Shown piece by piece: positions 51,969 to 60,892 of a stretch of 64,000 nt of DNA. This DNA is from JAEUKA01 sp044228505. Lineage in GTDB: Bacteria; Myxococcota_A; Polyangia; Palsa-1104; JAEUJZ01. The stretch's first letter is position 1. Each line of letters opens with the position of its first letter. The DNA lies in the NCBI GenBank assembly GCA_044228505.1, contig JBGAUT010000002.1, positions 1 to 64,000 of the forward strand, given 5' to 3'. The notes beneath the pieces were generated by a model. The model worked only from the letters and a program-made list of their open reading frames with translations. It was not told the DNA's origin and did not search any database. A program made the translations under genes and the position numbers.

Positions 51969-52835
51969 AGCTTCCGGCGTTGAATCGGCTCGACGCTCGT
52001 TGATGCCGACGATCTTTTTGGGCAGTGGTAGCGGCTTGCGTCCTGGCTCGAAGCTGGTGAGGACAAATTCGGCCTTGCCTAGCTCGGTTTCGCCTTCGAT
52101 GCGCAGTGGCAGCCGAGCCGCATCGTCGCTGACCCACACGGTACCGAAGCGCGGCGGCCGACCTACTTTTTGGCCATTATTGACGATGCGCTCCCCACGG
52201 CAGGCGATCTTGATGGCCTTCTGCGGGCCGTTTGGTGTCGCCAACTCTTCGCGTCCGATGACCTCCATCGTACCCTGATAGAAGGCCGAGCCATCGAGGA
52301 CCACCAGATCCAGCTTATCCCCGTCGTGGAGCCGCATCGCTCGCAGCGATAGCAACACCGCCAGTGGGTCGAGTGGCTCCGTCGGCATGGTCATCCGGCC
52401 GCGCTGCTCACCATTGGGCCTGGTGATGACCAGATCCACGGTTTTTCCGTCGAGCGTGATGACTGCCGTGCGCATCCGCCAGCCGCTCTCTTGCAGGTGA
52501 ATGCTACGAGGTAGCAGCGTGGCTCCATCGAGCACCAAGCGGTACTGCTCATGCAGCCCCGAGATCGCTTTGGCGAGCCCGAGCGCTTCCGCCTCGGCCA
52601 CGATGTTGATCACTGAACCGGTACCCTGCTGGGTGGGTGGGGAAATCGCCAACCGTGCGCGCCCCGCGTCGACCGAACCGAGAAAGCGAAGGCTAAAGGT
52701 AAAGGCTTCACCTTGCCTCGCGACGTGACCTTTGGACGCCACGTTTGCAGCCCGGCCAGAGGCGGGGCTGGCTAGCAAAGAGAGTCCCGACAGCATCAAA
52801 GCGGACACGATCTTGGAGGCGGGCGATGTCTTCAT
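51954..52835 (-). CDS. DUF3108-domain periplasmic protein
   Basis: 293 residues with a signal peptide (about 1-30). The DUF3108 pattern is clear: 'GEAFTFSLRFLGSVDAGRARL' opens the fold, then 'EALGLAKAISGLHEQYR', 'PLDPLAVLLSLRAMRLHDGD' and 'VWVSDDAARLPLRIEGETELG' (each quoted in part). It forms an open beta barrel-like structure in the periplasm. The ligand and role are unknown; some relatives act near outer-membrane assembly. It is monocistronic; its 3' end overlaps the M28 gene. Confidence 0.9.
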   Translation of the reverse strand: MKTSPASKIVSALMLSGLSLLASPASGRAANVASKGHVARQGEAFTFSLRFLGSVDAGRARLAISPPTQQGTGSVINIVAEAEALGLAKAISGLHEQYRLVLDGATLLPRSIHLQESGWRMRTAVITLDGKTVDLVITRPNGEQRGRMTMPTEPLDPLAVLLSLRAMRLHDGDKLDLVVLDGSAFYQGTMEVIGREELATPNGPQKAIKIACRGERIVNNGQKVGRPPRFGTVWVSDDAARLPLRIEGETELGKAEFVLTSFEPGRKPLPLPKKIVGINERRADSTPEALPKL

Positions 52836-52903
52836 GCTCGATTCGACGGTTGAGTGGGCTCGGTCATTTTGTCGACCAATGAATCAGATCGACTGTTTTC
52901 ACT

Positions 52904-54421
52904 CTACCGCTTTGCCTTCGACAAAACGATGCGCCAGGTTCCTTTGGTCTTCGCTTTGTTTCCGAGCAGGGTCTTGTTGCGGAATCCGGGCGCGCTGACT
53001 TCGCAGCTGCCATCGCTGGGAATCTGGACCTGGCAGCTTGGGTTGCAGCCAAGTGTTTCACCTCCACACACCACCGATGCCAGCGCCTTTTTCGGTGCAA
53101 TCGTCAGCTTGACCGATACTGGAGGCTTGGCAGGGGACAGCAGTTGGTTCCTGGGGTCCGTCTGTTTTGGCGAATTTTCGGTTGTTTTCGGCGGAATAGA
53201 AGGCGTTTGGCCGCTTTGTTTCGTTCCTGCATCGGAATGCGCCACTAGACTGCCCAAATCAGACAGACCTACCGCGGTTTGGGTGACCACGAGCGGGCCG
53301 AGGTCGGGCACCGCCAGGCCCCCGGATTTCTCTTTTCCTTCACTGCGGAGCGCCAGGTAGAACGTACCGAGCATCATTGGAATGAGCAGGGAAACGCCGA
53401 TTGCCAGAGCCCATCGCGGCAGCCTTCCAGATGGCGGTGGCAATACCACCTTCGCAGTACTGTTTCCGATCAGGTTCTGTTCAATCGCAGTGAGCGCTGT
53501 TTCCAGGTCGGTCATTTTTTCGAAGCGGTCGCTTGGCTTCTTGGCCATGCAGCGGGCAATCACCTGCTCTAGCGACTCTGGGATGTTTGCTTCGGGACAG
53601 ACCTTGCGCGGCGGAATCGGCTGCTTGTAGACATGCTTGTAGACCACGTCGGTGGTGGTGCTGCCGTCGAAGGGAAGCTGCGAGGTCAGCATTTCATACA
53701 GGATGCAGCCGAGTGCGTATTGGTCGCTGCGAGCATCCGTGTCTCGTCCGGTGACCTGCTCGGGTGAGATGTACTCAGCCGTTCCCACGACGGTGCCATC
53801 TTGGGTCAGCCGCTGTCCTTCGTCGAGCTTCGCCAGTCCAAAGTCGACGATCTTGACCACGTCGCGCTTGCCCTCCCGCTCGAGAAGGAAAATGTTGTCC
53901 GGCTTGAGGTCTCGGTGGACGATTCCCTTGTCGTGGACGGCTTGCAGGCCGCGTGCGATCTGGGCACCAATTCGACAGACCCGGAGCGGTGGGAGTGGGC
54001 CGCTCGTGATGGCCTCGGTCAGCGTCTCTCCTTCGAGAAACTCCATGACCAGGTACGGGTGGCCCTCAATCATCCCAAAATCGGTCAGATCGACGACGTT
54101 GGTGTGGTTGATCATCGACGCGGTCTGGGCTTCCTGGATGAAGCGCTTCCACGCCGATTCCTCTTGGGCTTTGCGCAGGACCTTGATGGCAACCGGCTTG
54201 CGCAGCGTTACGTGTCGAGCTTGATAGACAACCCCCATCCCGCCTTCGCCAAGCCGTCCTTCCACGGTGTAGCGATTGTCGATGGTGGTGCCAATGAGCT
54301 TATCTTCCGAAAGTGTCGATGGGTCGGCGAGAGGGCAGATGTGGACCGTGCCGGTCTTGTAACTCGCACCACAGCGAGAACAGGTTGTGGCGTCGCCCGT
54401 ATCTGTGCTTTCCGTGCTCAC
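52904..54421 (-). CDS. Transmembrane Ser/Thr kinase with N-terminal zinc ribbon
   Basis: 505 residues. An N-terminal zinc ribbon (C14, C17, H28, C29 region: 'CSRCGAS', 'HICPL') precedes a complete Hanks kinase: 'LGEGGMGVVY' (58-67), K80, HRDLKPDN (H169, D171), DFG (D193-G195) and 'GTAEYISPEQ'. A membrane helix at about 337-358 is followed by a Pro/Thr-rich stretch and a small Cys-containing PEGA-like domain ('VVCGGETLGCNPSCQV'). This zinc-ribbon kinase layout is common in Myxococcota. It is divergent from the broken kinase gene across a 410-bp gap. Confidence 0.95.
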   Translation of the reverse strand: MSTESTDTGDATTCSRCGASYKTGTVHICPLADPSTLSEDKLIGTTIDNRYTVEGRLGEGGMGVVYQARHVTLRKPVAIKVLRKAQEESAWKRFIQEAQTASMINHTNVVDLTDFGMIEGHPYLVMEFLEGETLTEAITSGPLPPLRVCRIGAQIARGLQAVHDKGIVHRDLKPDNIFLLEREGKRDVVKIVDFGLAKLDEGQRLTQDGTVVGTAEYISPEQVTGRDTDARSDQYALGCILYEMLTSQLPFDGSTTTDVVYKHVYKQPIPPRKVCPEANIPESLEQVIARCMAKKPSDRFEKMTDLETALTAIEQNLIGNSTAKVVLPPPSGRLPRWALAIGVSLLIPMMLGTFYLALRSEGKEKSGGLAVPDLGPLVVTQTAVGLSDLGSLVAHSDAGTKQSGQTPSIPPKTTENSPKQTDPRNQLLSPAKPPVSVKLTIAPKKALASVVCGGETLGCNPSCQVQIPSDGSCEVSAPGFRNKTLLGNKAKTKGTWRIVLSKAKR

Positions 54422-54831
54422 GGTCGTCCTCGCGCTCCGTCAACCATTCGCTGGCTTTCTAGCGACGGACAGATTATGCGTTTGTGGACTCCGGCTCGGC
54501 AGAGATCGCCGTCGGTAGTTCCGTGCACAGCCTGCGTCGTCGGGGTGTAGCGATGGGAGCGCCAGAATAGGTCCATGATACAACAAACATTTTCAGTAAT
54601 GTATGATTCGAATGGACTCGACGTAATGGCGCGAAAAGTTGCGAAATTCTCTGAAATTTAACATATTTCCGTCTGAAGTACCACAAGGTAGGAATGTCCG
54701 CGTAATAGCTATTTGCATCACTAATTACTCTCGATGAGATATCATAAAAAGAAAGTAGAGCTGTGTCGTCACAGGCTCCGAGGTGTGCTCGGGTGCTGCG
54801 TCGCGCAGCGAGTTCGAAGGCTTAAGACACC
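54422..54831. other. 410-bp AT-rich divergent intergenic region
   Basis: No gene is visible. The segment 54590-54760 is markedly AT-richer than the surroundings, with near-repeats such as 'gcgaaaagttgcgaaattc' and 'ctctgaaattt'. It must hold the promoters of the two divergent kinase genes. I could not assign specific boxes with confidence. Confidence 0.5.
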
Positions 54832-55235
54832 ATGATCGGGACGCTGGTAGGCCCATATCGGATCGAGAAGAAGCTTGGCCAAGGCGGTATGGGCGCGGTC
54901 TATGAAGCGGTTCATGAGACGATCGAGCGTCGCGTTGCCATCAAGGTTCTCAATCCGCAGCTTGCGCAGAGCCCCGACGTGGCCGTGCGCTTCATCAATG
55001 AAGCCCGAGCCGTCAACCTGGTCAATCACCCGGGGCTGGTTCAGGTGTCGGACTTCGGGCAGATGCCCGATGGGACAGCGTACATTGTGATGGAGCTGCT
55101 CGAGGGTGAGACCCTGAGCAAGCGTCTGGCGCGACTGGGCGGCAAGATGCCGCTGCCCGAGATCCTGAAGCTGGTCCGACAGATCACATCGGCGCTACAG
55201 GCCGCGCACCTCAAGGGCATCGTCCACCGGGATCT

Positions 55236-55244
55236 TAAACCAGA
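55236..55244. repeat. 9-bp direct repeat (target-site duplication), left
   Basis: TAAACCAGA, identical to 56071-56079, lies within the codons for the LKPD part of the kinase catalytic loop. Confidence 0.85.
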
Positions 55245-55263
55245 TCTGATGGATTCATGTTCT

Positions 55264-55273
55264 TTCGTCGAGA
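55264..55273 (+). repeat. Terminal inverted repeat, left
   Basis: TTCGTCGAGA, the exact reverse complement of 56053-56062; imperfect inverted similarity continues inward to about 55301. Confidence 0.65.
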
Positions 55274-55399
55274 GGATCGGGTCTGTGCTGCGGTTGGGAA
55301 GTGCGTGGGAAGCCGGGCCTGTGCTTCGATGTCTGCAAGGGTCCTCCGAGGGGAGTCTTGCTCGGCTGCGCGCTGTGATAAGACGAAACAAACACAGCG

Positions 55400-55633
55400 A
55401 TGAAAGAGAGTCGATCCCTGATGGGCCACAAGAATGACAATCGTGCGAAAGTCTGTCTCCATCACGACTTTGAATTTGAGAAGGAATCGGATTTGAACGT
55501 CCAAATCGCTCAGTTTGCGTCGGCTCATGAAGCGGAGCATCGTCAGATTCTGGCGATGGATTCTCGTCGACCGCTTGGAGTAGGAAAAGTGCGAGTGACT
55601 TTTCGCATCATCGAAAAAAAACGCTCGAAATAG
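55400..55633 (+). CDS. Small cargo protein of the insertion (77 residues)
   Basis: A frame from ATG 55400 (alternative ATG 55421) encodes a charged protein: 'HDFEFEKESDLNVQIAQF', a helix 'HEAEHRQILAMD', and a basic end 'RIIEKKRSK'. There is no clear ribosome site. I do not recognise a family. It precedes the DUF952 gene by 39 bp on the same strand within the inserted segment, so the two may be co-expressed. Confidence 0.5.
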   Translation: MKESRSLMGHKNDNRAKVCLHHDFEFEKESDLNVQIAQFASAHEAEHRQILAMDSRRPLGVGKVRVTFRIIEKKRSK

Positions 55634-55672
55634 TTCGGAGTCCCGTGCTCTGTTCGTGATTGGGAATGCCTC

Positions 55673-56017
55673 ATGTTGATCTACAAGATTCTGTCCGAAG
55701 CAGAGTGGAATCAGGCCAAGCATCAAGGGCAGTTCGACGGTTCAGGAGTCGATCTGCACGATGGATATATTCATTTTTCTACCGCAACGCAGGTCCAACA
55801 GACAGCGGCGAAGCACTTCTCTGCGCGCCACGGGTTGGTGCTGCTGGCGGTCGATACTGAACGGTTAGGAAGTGGCATTCGTTGGGAGCCCTCGCGAGGA
55901 GGTGCTCTGTTTCCGCATCTCTATGAGTCGATGTCGCTCAGCGCGGTTGCGTGGGTGAAGCCGCTGCCAATTGGAGCAGACGGATTGCACGTATTTCCGA
56001 AGGAATACATTCCCTAA
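55673..56017 (+). CDS. DUF952-domain protein (cargo of the insertion)
   Basis: 114 residues. Family landmarks are 'LIYKILSEAEWNQAK', 'DLHDGYIHFSTATQVQQTA', 'LVLLAVDTERLG', 'RWEPSRGGALFPHLY' and 'VAWVKPLP'. DUF952 proteins are small stand-alone proteins of unknown activity; some carry an ADP-ribosyltransferase-like fold. The gene is complete and sits inside the element that breaks the kinase gene. Its stop is 53 bp from the element's right end. Confidence 0.9.
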   Translation: MLIYKILSEAEWNQAKHQGQFDGSGVDLHDGYIHFSTATQVQQTAAKHFSARHGLVLLAVDTERLGSGIRWEPSRGGALFPHLYESMSLSAVAWVKPLPIGADGLHVFPKEYIP

Positions 56018-56052
56018 GCAGCGCAGACGATTCGGGGAATTGCTGGCGCGTT

Positions 56053-56062
56053 TCTCGACGAA
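56053..56062 (-). repeat. Terminal inverted repeat, right
   Basis: TCTCGACGAA, reverse complement of 55264-55273, 8 bp from the right end of the insertion. Confidence 0.65.
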
Positions 56063-56070
56063 GTGCTCAG

Positions 56071-56079
56071 TAAACCAGA
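56071..56079. repeat. 9-bp direct repeat (target-site duplication), right
   Basis: TAAACCAGA, identical to 55236-55244, directly followed by the kinase codons for N-V-M-L. Confidence 0.85.
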
Positions 56080-57101
56080 CAACGTCATGTTGGTGACGGA
56101 GTCGGATCCGGAGTCCGGGACTCGGGAGCGGGTGAAGCTGCTCGACTTTGGGATCGCCAAGCTTGGGGGAGCGTCGCAGGGGGTCAACAAGTCCAACACG
56201 CAGACCGATGCGGTGCTGGGTTCTCCAGAGTACATGTCGCCAGAGCAGTGCAAGGGTGGGGTCAATATCGACCAAAAGGCCGATCTGTACTCACTCGGTG
56301 TCATTATGTTTCGGCTGCTATCGGGGCGCTTGCCGTTCAACGCCGAGGGTGTGGGCGCGCTGATGGCCATGCACATCTACGAGAAGGTGCCGGATCTCAA
56401 GCCTTTGGCACCGGATGCGCCGCCCGAACTGTTGGCACTGATTGAGAAGATGCTGTCGAAGGCATCGGAGGATCGTCCTACAGCGGCCCAGGTCCAGTAC
56501 GAGATCGAGCAGATCGCGAACCGTGTCGGCATGCCGATGGTCACGAACTCGATGCAGGCGATCCGATCGCAGATCATGACCGCTGACTCAATGCCGGACA
56601 GCGTGCGGGGAATCTCGACGCTTGGTGGGGCCTCGGGTCAGGCGGCAGTGGTTCCGGTCAAGAAATCGCGGGCTCCGCTGCTTATTGGACTTGGCGTTGG
56701 GAGTGCGCTGCTGATTGTCGGGGCAGTGTCGATGTTGGCGCTGCGAAATCCTCAGAAGCCACAGCCGCAGCTGGTGGTTCCGCCGCCACCCAAGGAAGTA
56801 GTGACGACGGTGAGCACGCCGCCACCACCACCGAAACCCAAATCGAAGTGGAGTGTGGACAGCGAGCCACAAGGTGCCGACATCATCCGGACCGATGATG
56901 GTCAGCTTCTGGGACAGACACCTTGGACTGGAGAGCAGCCGGAAGGCAGTAGCCCCATCGAGGTTGTGTTGCACCTGAGCGGCTATACGGATCGCAAGAT
57001 CACGCTGAAGCCGGGAGCAGACTCTGCATACAAGCAGGCACTGAAGCCCAAGCGCGGCAAGAAGAGCAAAGCTGACGGTAAGAACCAGGATCACAAGAAA
57101 G

Positions 57102-57797
57102 ATGACGGACCAGAAATTGCGGACTAATCCTCTCCCGTTGTGGCGGCTGAGTGCGGCTGCTGTGGCGTTTTGTGCGGTGTTGTCGCCTGCTGCTGCAGCG
57201 GAACAGAGCGGCGGAGAAGACAGCGTTGCGGCCTCTGATCCCTGCCTAACAGACACGCTGTGTCGGGGTCACTATGACGAAGCTCGCAAGGCCTTCAAGG
57301 ACAAACACTACGAAGAGGCGCACAAAGAGTACAAGTCTGCGTATGAGCGTCGCCAGGCCCCGTGGTTGCTTATCAACATTGGTCGTTGTTTGCAGCGCCT
57401 CGGTCGCAACAAAGAGGCCCTCGATTACTATCAACGATACCTGAAGGCCGATCCCAACCCGAAGCCGGAACTGGTGGCGGCGGCGAACGGCTACATTGAG
57501 CAGGTCAAAGCCGGAATCGTGGACGAACCAGAGGCCAAGCCAGAGCCCAAACCAGAGCCCAAACCGGACTCGCAGCTGACCGCTTCTCACTCCCAAACCT
57601 CCCCCACTGCTGGTGAGCCCGACAAGACACCGGTCTACAAGAAGTGGTGGTTTTGGACGATCATCGGAGTGGTCGTGGCTGGTGGCGTAGCAGGCGGGGT
57701 GGTGGGTGGAGTACTCGCCAATCGCGAGACGGTCCAGCAGGTTCAGATGAACCCCCCAGTTCCGACGGGTATCACCATCTATATGCCTTCCTTCTAA
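57102..57797 (+). CDS. Periplasmic TPR protein with C-terminal TM (module B)
   Basis: 231 residues; the ATG lies inside the last codons of the kinase gene (26-bp overlap), so the two were translationally coupled. A signal peptide (about 1-33, ending 'AAAAEQ') is followed by TPR helices (about 55-135: 'HYEEAHKEYKSAYERRQAPW', 'INIGRCLQRLGRNKEALDYY'). A Lys/Pro/Glu linker and a hydrophobic Gly/Val-rich helix (about 185-210) come next. It is the counterpart of the TPR protein in the 9731-4503 module but lacks the InlB-like repeats. A link between kinase and surface lipoprotein is inferred. Confidence 0.83.
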   Translation: MTDQKLRTNPLPLWRLSAAAVAFCAVLSPAAAAEQSGGEDSVAASDPCLTDTLCRGHYDEARKAFKDKHYEEAHKEYKSAYERRQAPWLLINIGRCLQRLGRNKEALDYYQRYLKADPNPKPELVAAANGYIEQVKAGIVDEPEAKPEPKPEPKPDSQLTASHSQTSPTAGEPDKTPVYKKWWFWTIIGVVVAGGVAGGVVGGVLANRETVQQVQMNPPVPTGITIYMPSF

Positions 57798-57823
57798 CGA
57801 ATGAGCCGCTTACGGAGGAGTTC

Positions 57824-60259
57824 ATGAAGACCTGGTTTCATCAGATTGGCGCACGGTCGCTGCTGCTCGCAAGTGCGTGGCTTGCGGGTTCCTGTGGACC
57901 GGTGGTTGAGAATGTTCCGGATGGTCAGATTCTGATTATGGTGAGCGTGAAGGGAATCCAGACCGGCACGCAGTCGCTCCAGATCCAGTCGGCGCTCAAT
58001 GGAAAAGCCGACCCAAACGGACTGACCGTCACGAACAACACGAGCAAGTTCGCGATACAGTTACCGAACCAGGCGTCTTCCTACGGCCAACTCAAGATCG
58101 ATGGCTATGCCATGGATGGAAATCAGTGCTACCTGGCCAATGGTCAGGTCACTGAGCAAATCACCGATCAGAAGACGTACTACGAGCTGGAGCTGACCCT
58201 CCTTCCACAGGCTTCTCCCAAGTGTGGTTTGACTGTCACCGTGACGGGCTCTGGCACCGTGACTTCCACTCCTGCCGGCATCAACTGCGGCGCGGGGCAG
58301 ACCGTCTGTTCGTATGACTTTCCGTTCGGCACCGATGTCGTCCTAAACGGTCCGGCGAATGCCACTAGTTATCCGGTCTGGGCGTCCGGCTGCACTCCTG
58401 CTGCGACCTATTACGCGCCCACTTGCACGACCAAACTTCAGAAGGGCGGCACCACGGCGACGGTGGAGTTCATGCAGCGGGCATGCTCTCCGGATGGCTG
58501 GTGCCAGTACCATTCACTGAGCAACACGCAGTCTCTGTCCGATGTCTGGGGATCTGGTCCCAAGGATCTATGGGCCGGTGGTGGCAACGGCACGCTGCTG
58601 AGCTCGACCGGAGCGGCTTGGACTCAGTCGAGTACCTCGCCGTTCATGACCAACTCGATCTCGCTGATTCGGGGGTCGAGCGCAACCAACGTCTTCGCAG
58701 TGTCGAACAGTGGTGGCACTCCGGGAATTGCACGCTGGGATGGGTCCAAGTGGAACGCACTTCCGGCTTGGCCGGGTGCTCCCAACATTGATGCACGCGG
58801 GCTTGTGGCGCTCTCTGGCGGCGACGCCATCGTGTTGGGATACAACTTCAGCACCAATGGTCCCTTCGCAGCGCGTCTGAGCGGCATGACCTGGACTCCG
58901 ATGATCACCGGACTTGGGGCCACCGACTACCTCAACCGAGCCTGGGCTGTATCAGAGACGGAAATCTGGGCCGGTGGCAACACCGGAATCTGGCGCTGGG
59001 ATGGCACCAAGTGGAACAAGGATGCGAGCGCTCCAGTACAGAACAAGTCCGTCCAGTATGTCTGGGGTACCAGTAACAAGGACATCTGGGCTGCGACTGG
59101 ATCGGAGCTCTTCCACTATGACGGAACCGCTTGGACTGCCTCGACGCTTGATAACGGTGTTACGATCACCAGCTTTTCCAACCTGGGTGGTGGCGTTGGA
59201 CCAGAGGTCTGGCTCCCGAGTAACACTGCCGGCCGACTGTATCGCTACGCTGGAGGTGCGTGTAGCCCGAAGTGTTGGACGCAGGTTGATGTGACGGGTG
59301 TCACTTCGAGCATTCGGGCGGTCTGGGGCGCTGCCAACAACGATCTCTGGGCCGTCGGATCCACTGGACTGATCCTGCACTACGATGGCCAGACTTGGAC
59401 TCGCTCTCCGTATGCGCGAGCGCCGCTTACCCTCAACACCTTGACGGCATCGTACGGAGTCGCAAACAACCAGAATTCGGCGCTACAGATATTTGGACCT
59501 GTTGATACCAATTTAAACACCGACGCCAACAACATCGTTCCGGCGGCTGGATTCTCTACCACCAGTCAGTCGATGTTAGCTGCCTACGGACTACCAAACG
59601 ACATCATGGTCGTTGGGGGCGGCGGCGTCATCCTCCGCTACGATGGTACATCGTGGAAGACGGTTCCTTCGGGAACGACCAACACGCTGTATGGCGTGTA
59701 CATCAGCAACACCACGCCGCGCTACTACTACGTCGCTGGTGCGAACGGCTACATCGCTCGAGCCGATGGTACCTTCACCTGGACCGCTGCCACCAAGAAT
59801 CCAGTGTATAGCTCCACGTTCTTGGCGATGGCAGGTAGCGGTTCCACCGTCTACGCGACCAGCTTCTCCGGCGTGATCTATCGGACCACGGACGGTTTGA
59901 ACTGGAACCAACTCACTCCGATCCCGAACACAGAGAACTACTACAGCGCGTACTATCATCCCTATAACGGACGGGTGTATTTGGGCGGCACCAATGGGCA
60001 GCTCATCTACTACTCCGGTGCTCCGTGGGTCACTCTGAACACCGGATCGACGGCGACCATCTATTCGATGTGGGCCAACAATACGGCTCAGGCGATGTGG
60101 GTTGGCGGAACGGGGGGAACGATGCTGAAGTACGACGGCACGAACTTCACGCTACAGAAGACCGGAACGACCGCTACGATTCGGACGATCTGGGGCAACA
60201 ACCTAACCGATGTCTGGGCGGCCGGCGACTCCGGAACAATCTTGCGCTGGAAGATGTAG
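57824..60259 (+). CDS. Surface lipoprotein with InlB-like repeat and VWG-type repeats (module B)
   Basis: 811 residues from ATG 57824, preceded by GGAGGAG. The lipobox is 'LAGSC' (Cys near residue 23). An N-terminal beta domain and a Cys-flanked InlB/Flg_new-like repeat ('CGLTVTVTGSGTVTS') precede about a dozen propeller-like units ('DVWGSGPKDLWAGG', 'YVWGTSNKDIWAA', 'AVWGAANNDLWAVG', 'TIWGNNLTDVWAAG'). The architecture and order equal those of the 4503-6962 lipoprotein, so they are paralogues. It follows the TPR/TM gene by 26 bp. An extracellular sensor or binder is likely. Confidence 0.87.
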   Translation: MKTWFHQIGARSLLLASAWLAGSCGPVVENVPDGQILIMVSVKGIQTGTQSLQIQSALNGKADPNGLTVTNNTSKFAIQLPNQASSYGQLKIDGYAMDGNQCYLANGQVTEQITDQKTYYELELTLLPQASPKCGLTVTVTGSGTVTSTPAGINCGAGQTVCSYDFPFGTDVVLNGPANATSYPVWASGCTPAATYYAPTCTTKLQKGGTTATVEFMQRACSPDGWCQYHSLSNTQSLSDVWGSGPKDLWAGGGNGTLLSSTGAAWTQSSTSPFMTNSISLIRGSSATNVFAVSNSGGTPGIARWDGSKWNALPAWPGAPNIDARGLVALSGGDAIVLGYNFSTNGPFAARLSGMTWTPMITGLGATDYLNRAWAVSETEIWAGGNTGIWRWDGTKWNKDASAPVQNKSVQYVWGTSNKDIWAATGSELFHYDGTAWTASTLDNGVTITSFSNLGGGVGPEVWLPSNTAGRLYRYAGGACSPKCWTQVDVTGVTSSIRAVWGAANNDLWAVGSTGLILHYDGQTWTRSPYARAPLTLNTLTASYGVANNQNSALQIFGPVDTNLNTDANNIVPAAGFSTTSQSMLAAYGLPNDIMVVGGGGVILRYDGTSWKTVPSGTTNTLYGVYISNTTPRYYYVAGANGYIARADGTFTWTAATKNPVYSSTFLAMAGSGSTVYATSFSGVIYRTTDGLNWNQLTPIPNTENYYSAYYHPYNGRVYLGGTNGQLIYYSGAPWVTLNTGSTATIYSMWANNTAQAMWVGGTGGTMLKYDGTNFTLQKTGTTATIRTIWGNNLTDVWAAGDSGTILRWKM

Positions 60260-60670
60260 CTATTTGTTGAGGCGAGTGTTCAGCAGGTCGCTGAGCGCTT
60301 GCAGGGCATCGATGACTGTGAAGATGCCCACCACCTTGCCGTTCTGCTGCACAATCGCCGAGCCGTACTTTTTGGCGGCCATCTCATCGACCACTTCATC
60401 AAGAGAGGAGTCCGGAGAGATCACATAGACCTCTTGGCTCATCGCGTCTTCCACAATCACCTCGCTCGGATTGACGTCCTTGAGTGTCTCGATGAGGTGG
60501 ATATCACGCATTGACAGAAGCCCCACCAATGACCCACCACTGAGCACCGGCAAGTGACGGATGTTATGCTCGCGCATCGTCTTTGCCGCATCGGCCAGCG
60601 TCAGGTCTGGACGAATCGTGTGTGGGCTGGTCGTCATGTACTTTTGGACTTTGGGAATTGGCTTGCTCAT
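60260..60670 (-). CDS. CBS-pair domain protein
   Basis: 136 residues made of two CBS motifs and little else: 'VQKYMTTSPHTIRPDLTLADA', 'NIRHLPVLSGGSLVGLLSMRDI' (in part), then 'VEDAMSQEVYVISPDSSLDEV', 'YGSAIVQQNGKVVGIFTVIDAL'. CBS pairs bind adenine nucleotides and act as energy or ligand sensors. The final 'FTVIDALQAL' is the usual end. The stop abuts the stop of the convergent lipoprotein gene. Its target is unknown. Confidence 0.95.
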   Translation of the reverse strand: MSKPIPKVQKYMTTSPHTIRPDLTLADAAKTMREHNIRHLPVLSGGSLVGLLSMRDIHLIETLKDVNPSEVIVEDAMSQEVYVISPDSSLDEVVDEMAAKKYGSAIVQQNGKVVGIFTVIDALQALSDLLNTRLNK

Positions 60671-60892
60671 GGCGTCTTTCTCTCTTCGATGGACTACGTC
60701 ATCGGCTTAACGAAGCCAGCTATAATTTGTGGATTGTTCGCAAGTCTTCAAGACCCAATTCTGAAAAATGTGGAGACTTTCACGGGTATTCAATATGAAT
60801 GATTTGAAATGCCTAATAATGACGACGAAAGAGCGTCACTGAGTGCCGCGATGAGCACAGAGGCATGCGTAGCTGCGGCAGGGAATCAGCAG

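Larger units (their letters stand above)
55245..56070 (+). mobile_element. 826-bp transposase-less insertion carrying a DUF952 gene
   Basis: The segment interrupts the kinase gene and is bounded by 9-bp direct repeats. Near its ends are a perfect 10-bp inverted pair, TTCGTCGAGA (55264-55273) and TCTCGACGAA (56053-56062). A second, imperfect inverted pair lies at 55274-55301 and 56008-56033 (core TCTGYGCTGC). Two plus-strand frames lie inside and no transposase or integrase. This fits a non-autonomous, MITE-like element or gene cassette moved by an enzyme elsewhere. The exact outer ends are uncertain by a base or two. I did not find a second copy in the window. Confidence 0.75.
54832..57127 (+). 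pseudogene. Ser/Thr kinase gene interrupted by an 826-bp element (module B kinase)
   Basis: Residues 1-137 come from 54832-55244: 'LGQGGMGAVYE', 'VAIKVLN' and 'GIVHRDLKPD'. The rest resumes at 56080: 'NVMLVTESDPESG', 'LLDFGIAKL', 'GSPEYMSPEQ', a membrane helix ('LLIGLGVGSALLIVGAVSML') and a PEGA-like end ('HLSGYTDRKITLKPG'). Between them lies foreign sequence flanked by the 9-bp repeat TAAACCAGA. Joining 54832-55244 to 56080-57127 gives exactly 487 codons, so the ancestral gene was intact. It is a close paralogue of the kinase at 8181-9731. The left piece reads on to a stop at 55437, and the right piece could start at a GTG near 56063. Neither is a complete kinase. Confidence 0.88.

Noticed and set aside
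55245..56070. Intein or group II intron as explanation for the insert in the kinase
   Set aside because: The left frame closes at 55437, there are no intein splice residues or group II boundary sequence (GTGYG), and a 9-bp direct repeat points to transposition.
56008..56070. Integron attC site at the right end of the insert
   Set aside because: The inverted similarity is between the two ends of the insert rather than within one site, and I see no clear R'/R'' core boxes. Not fully excluded.
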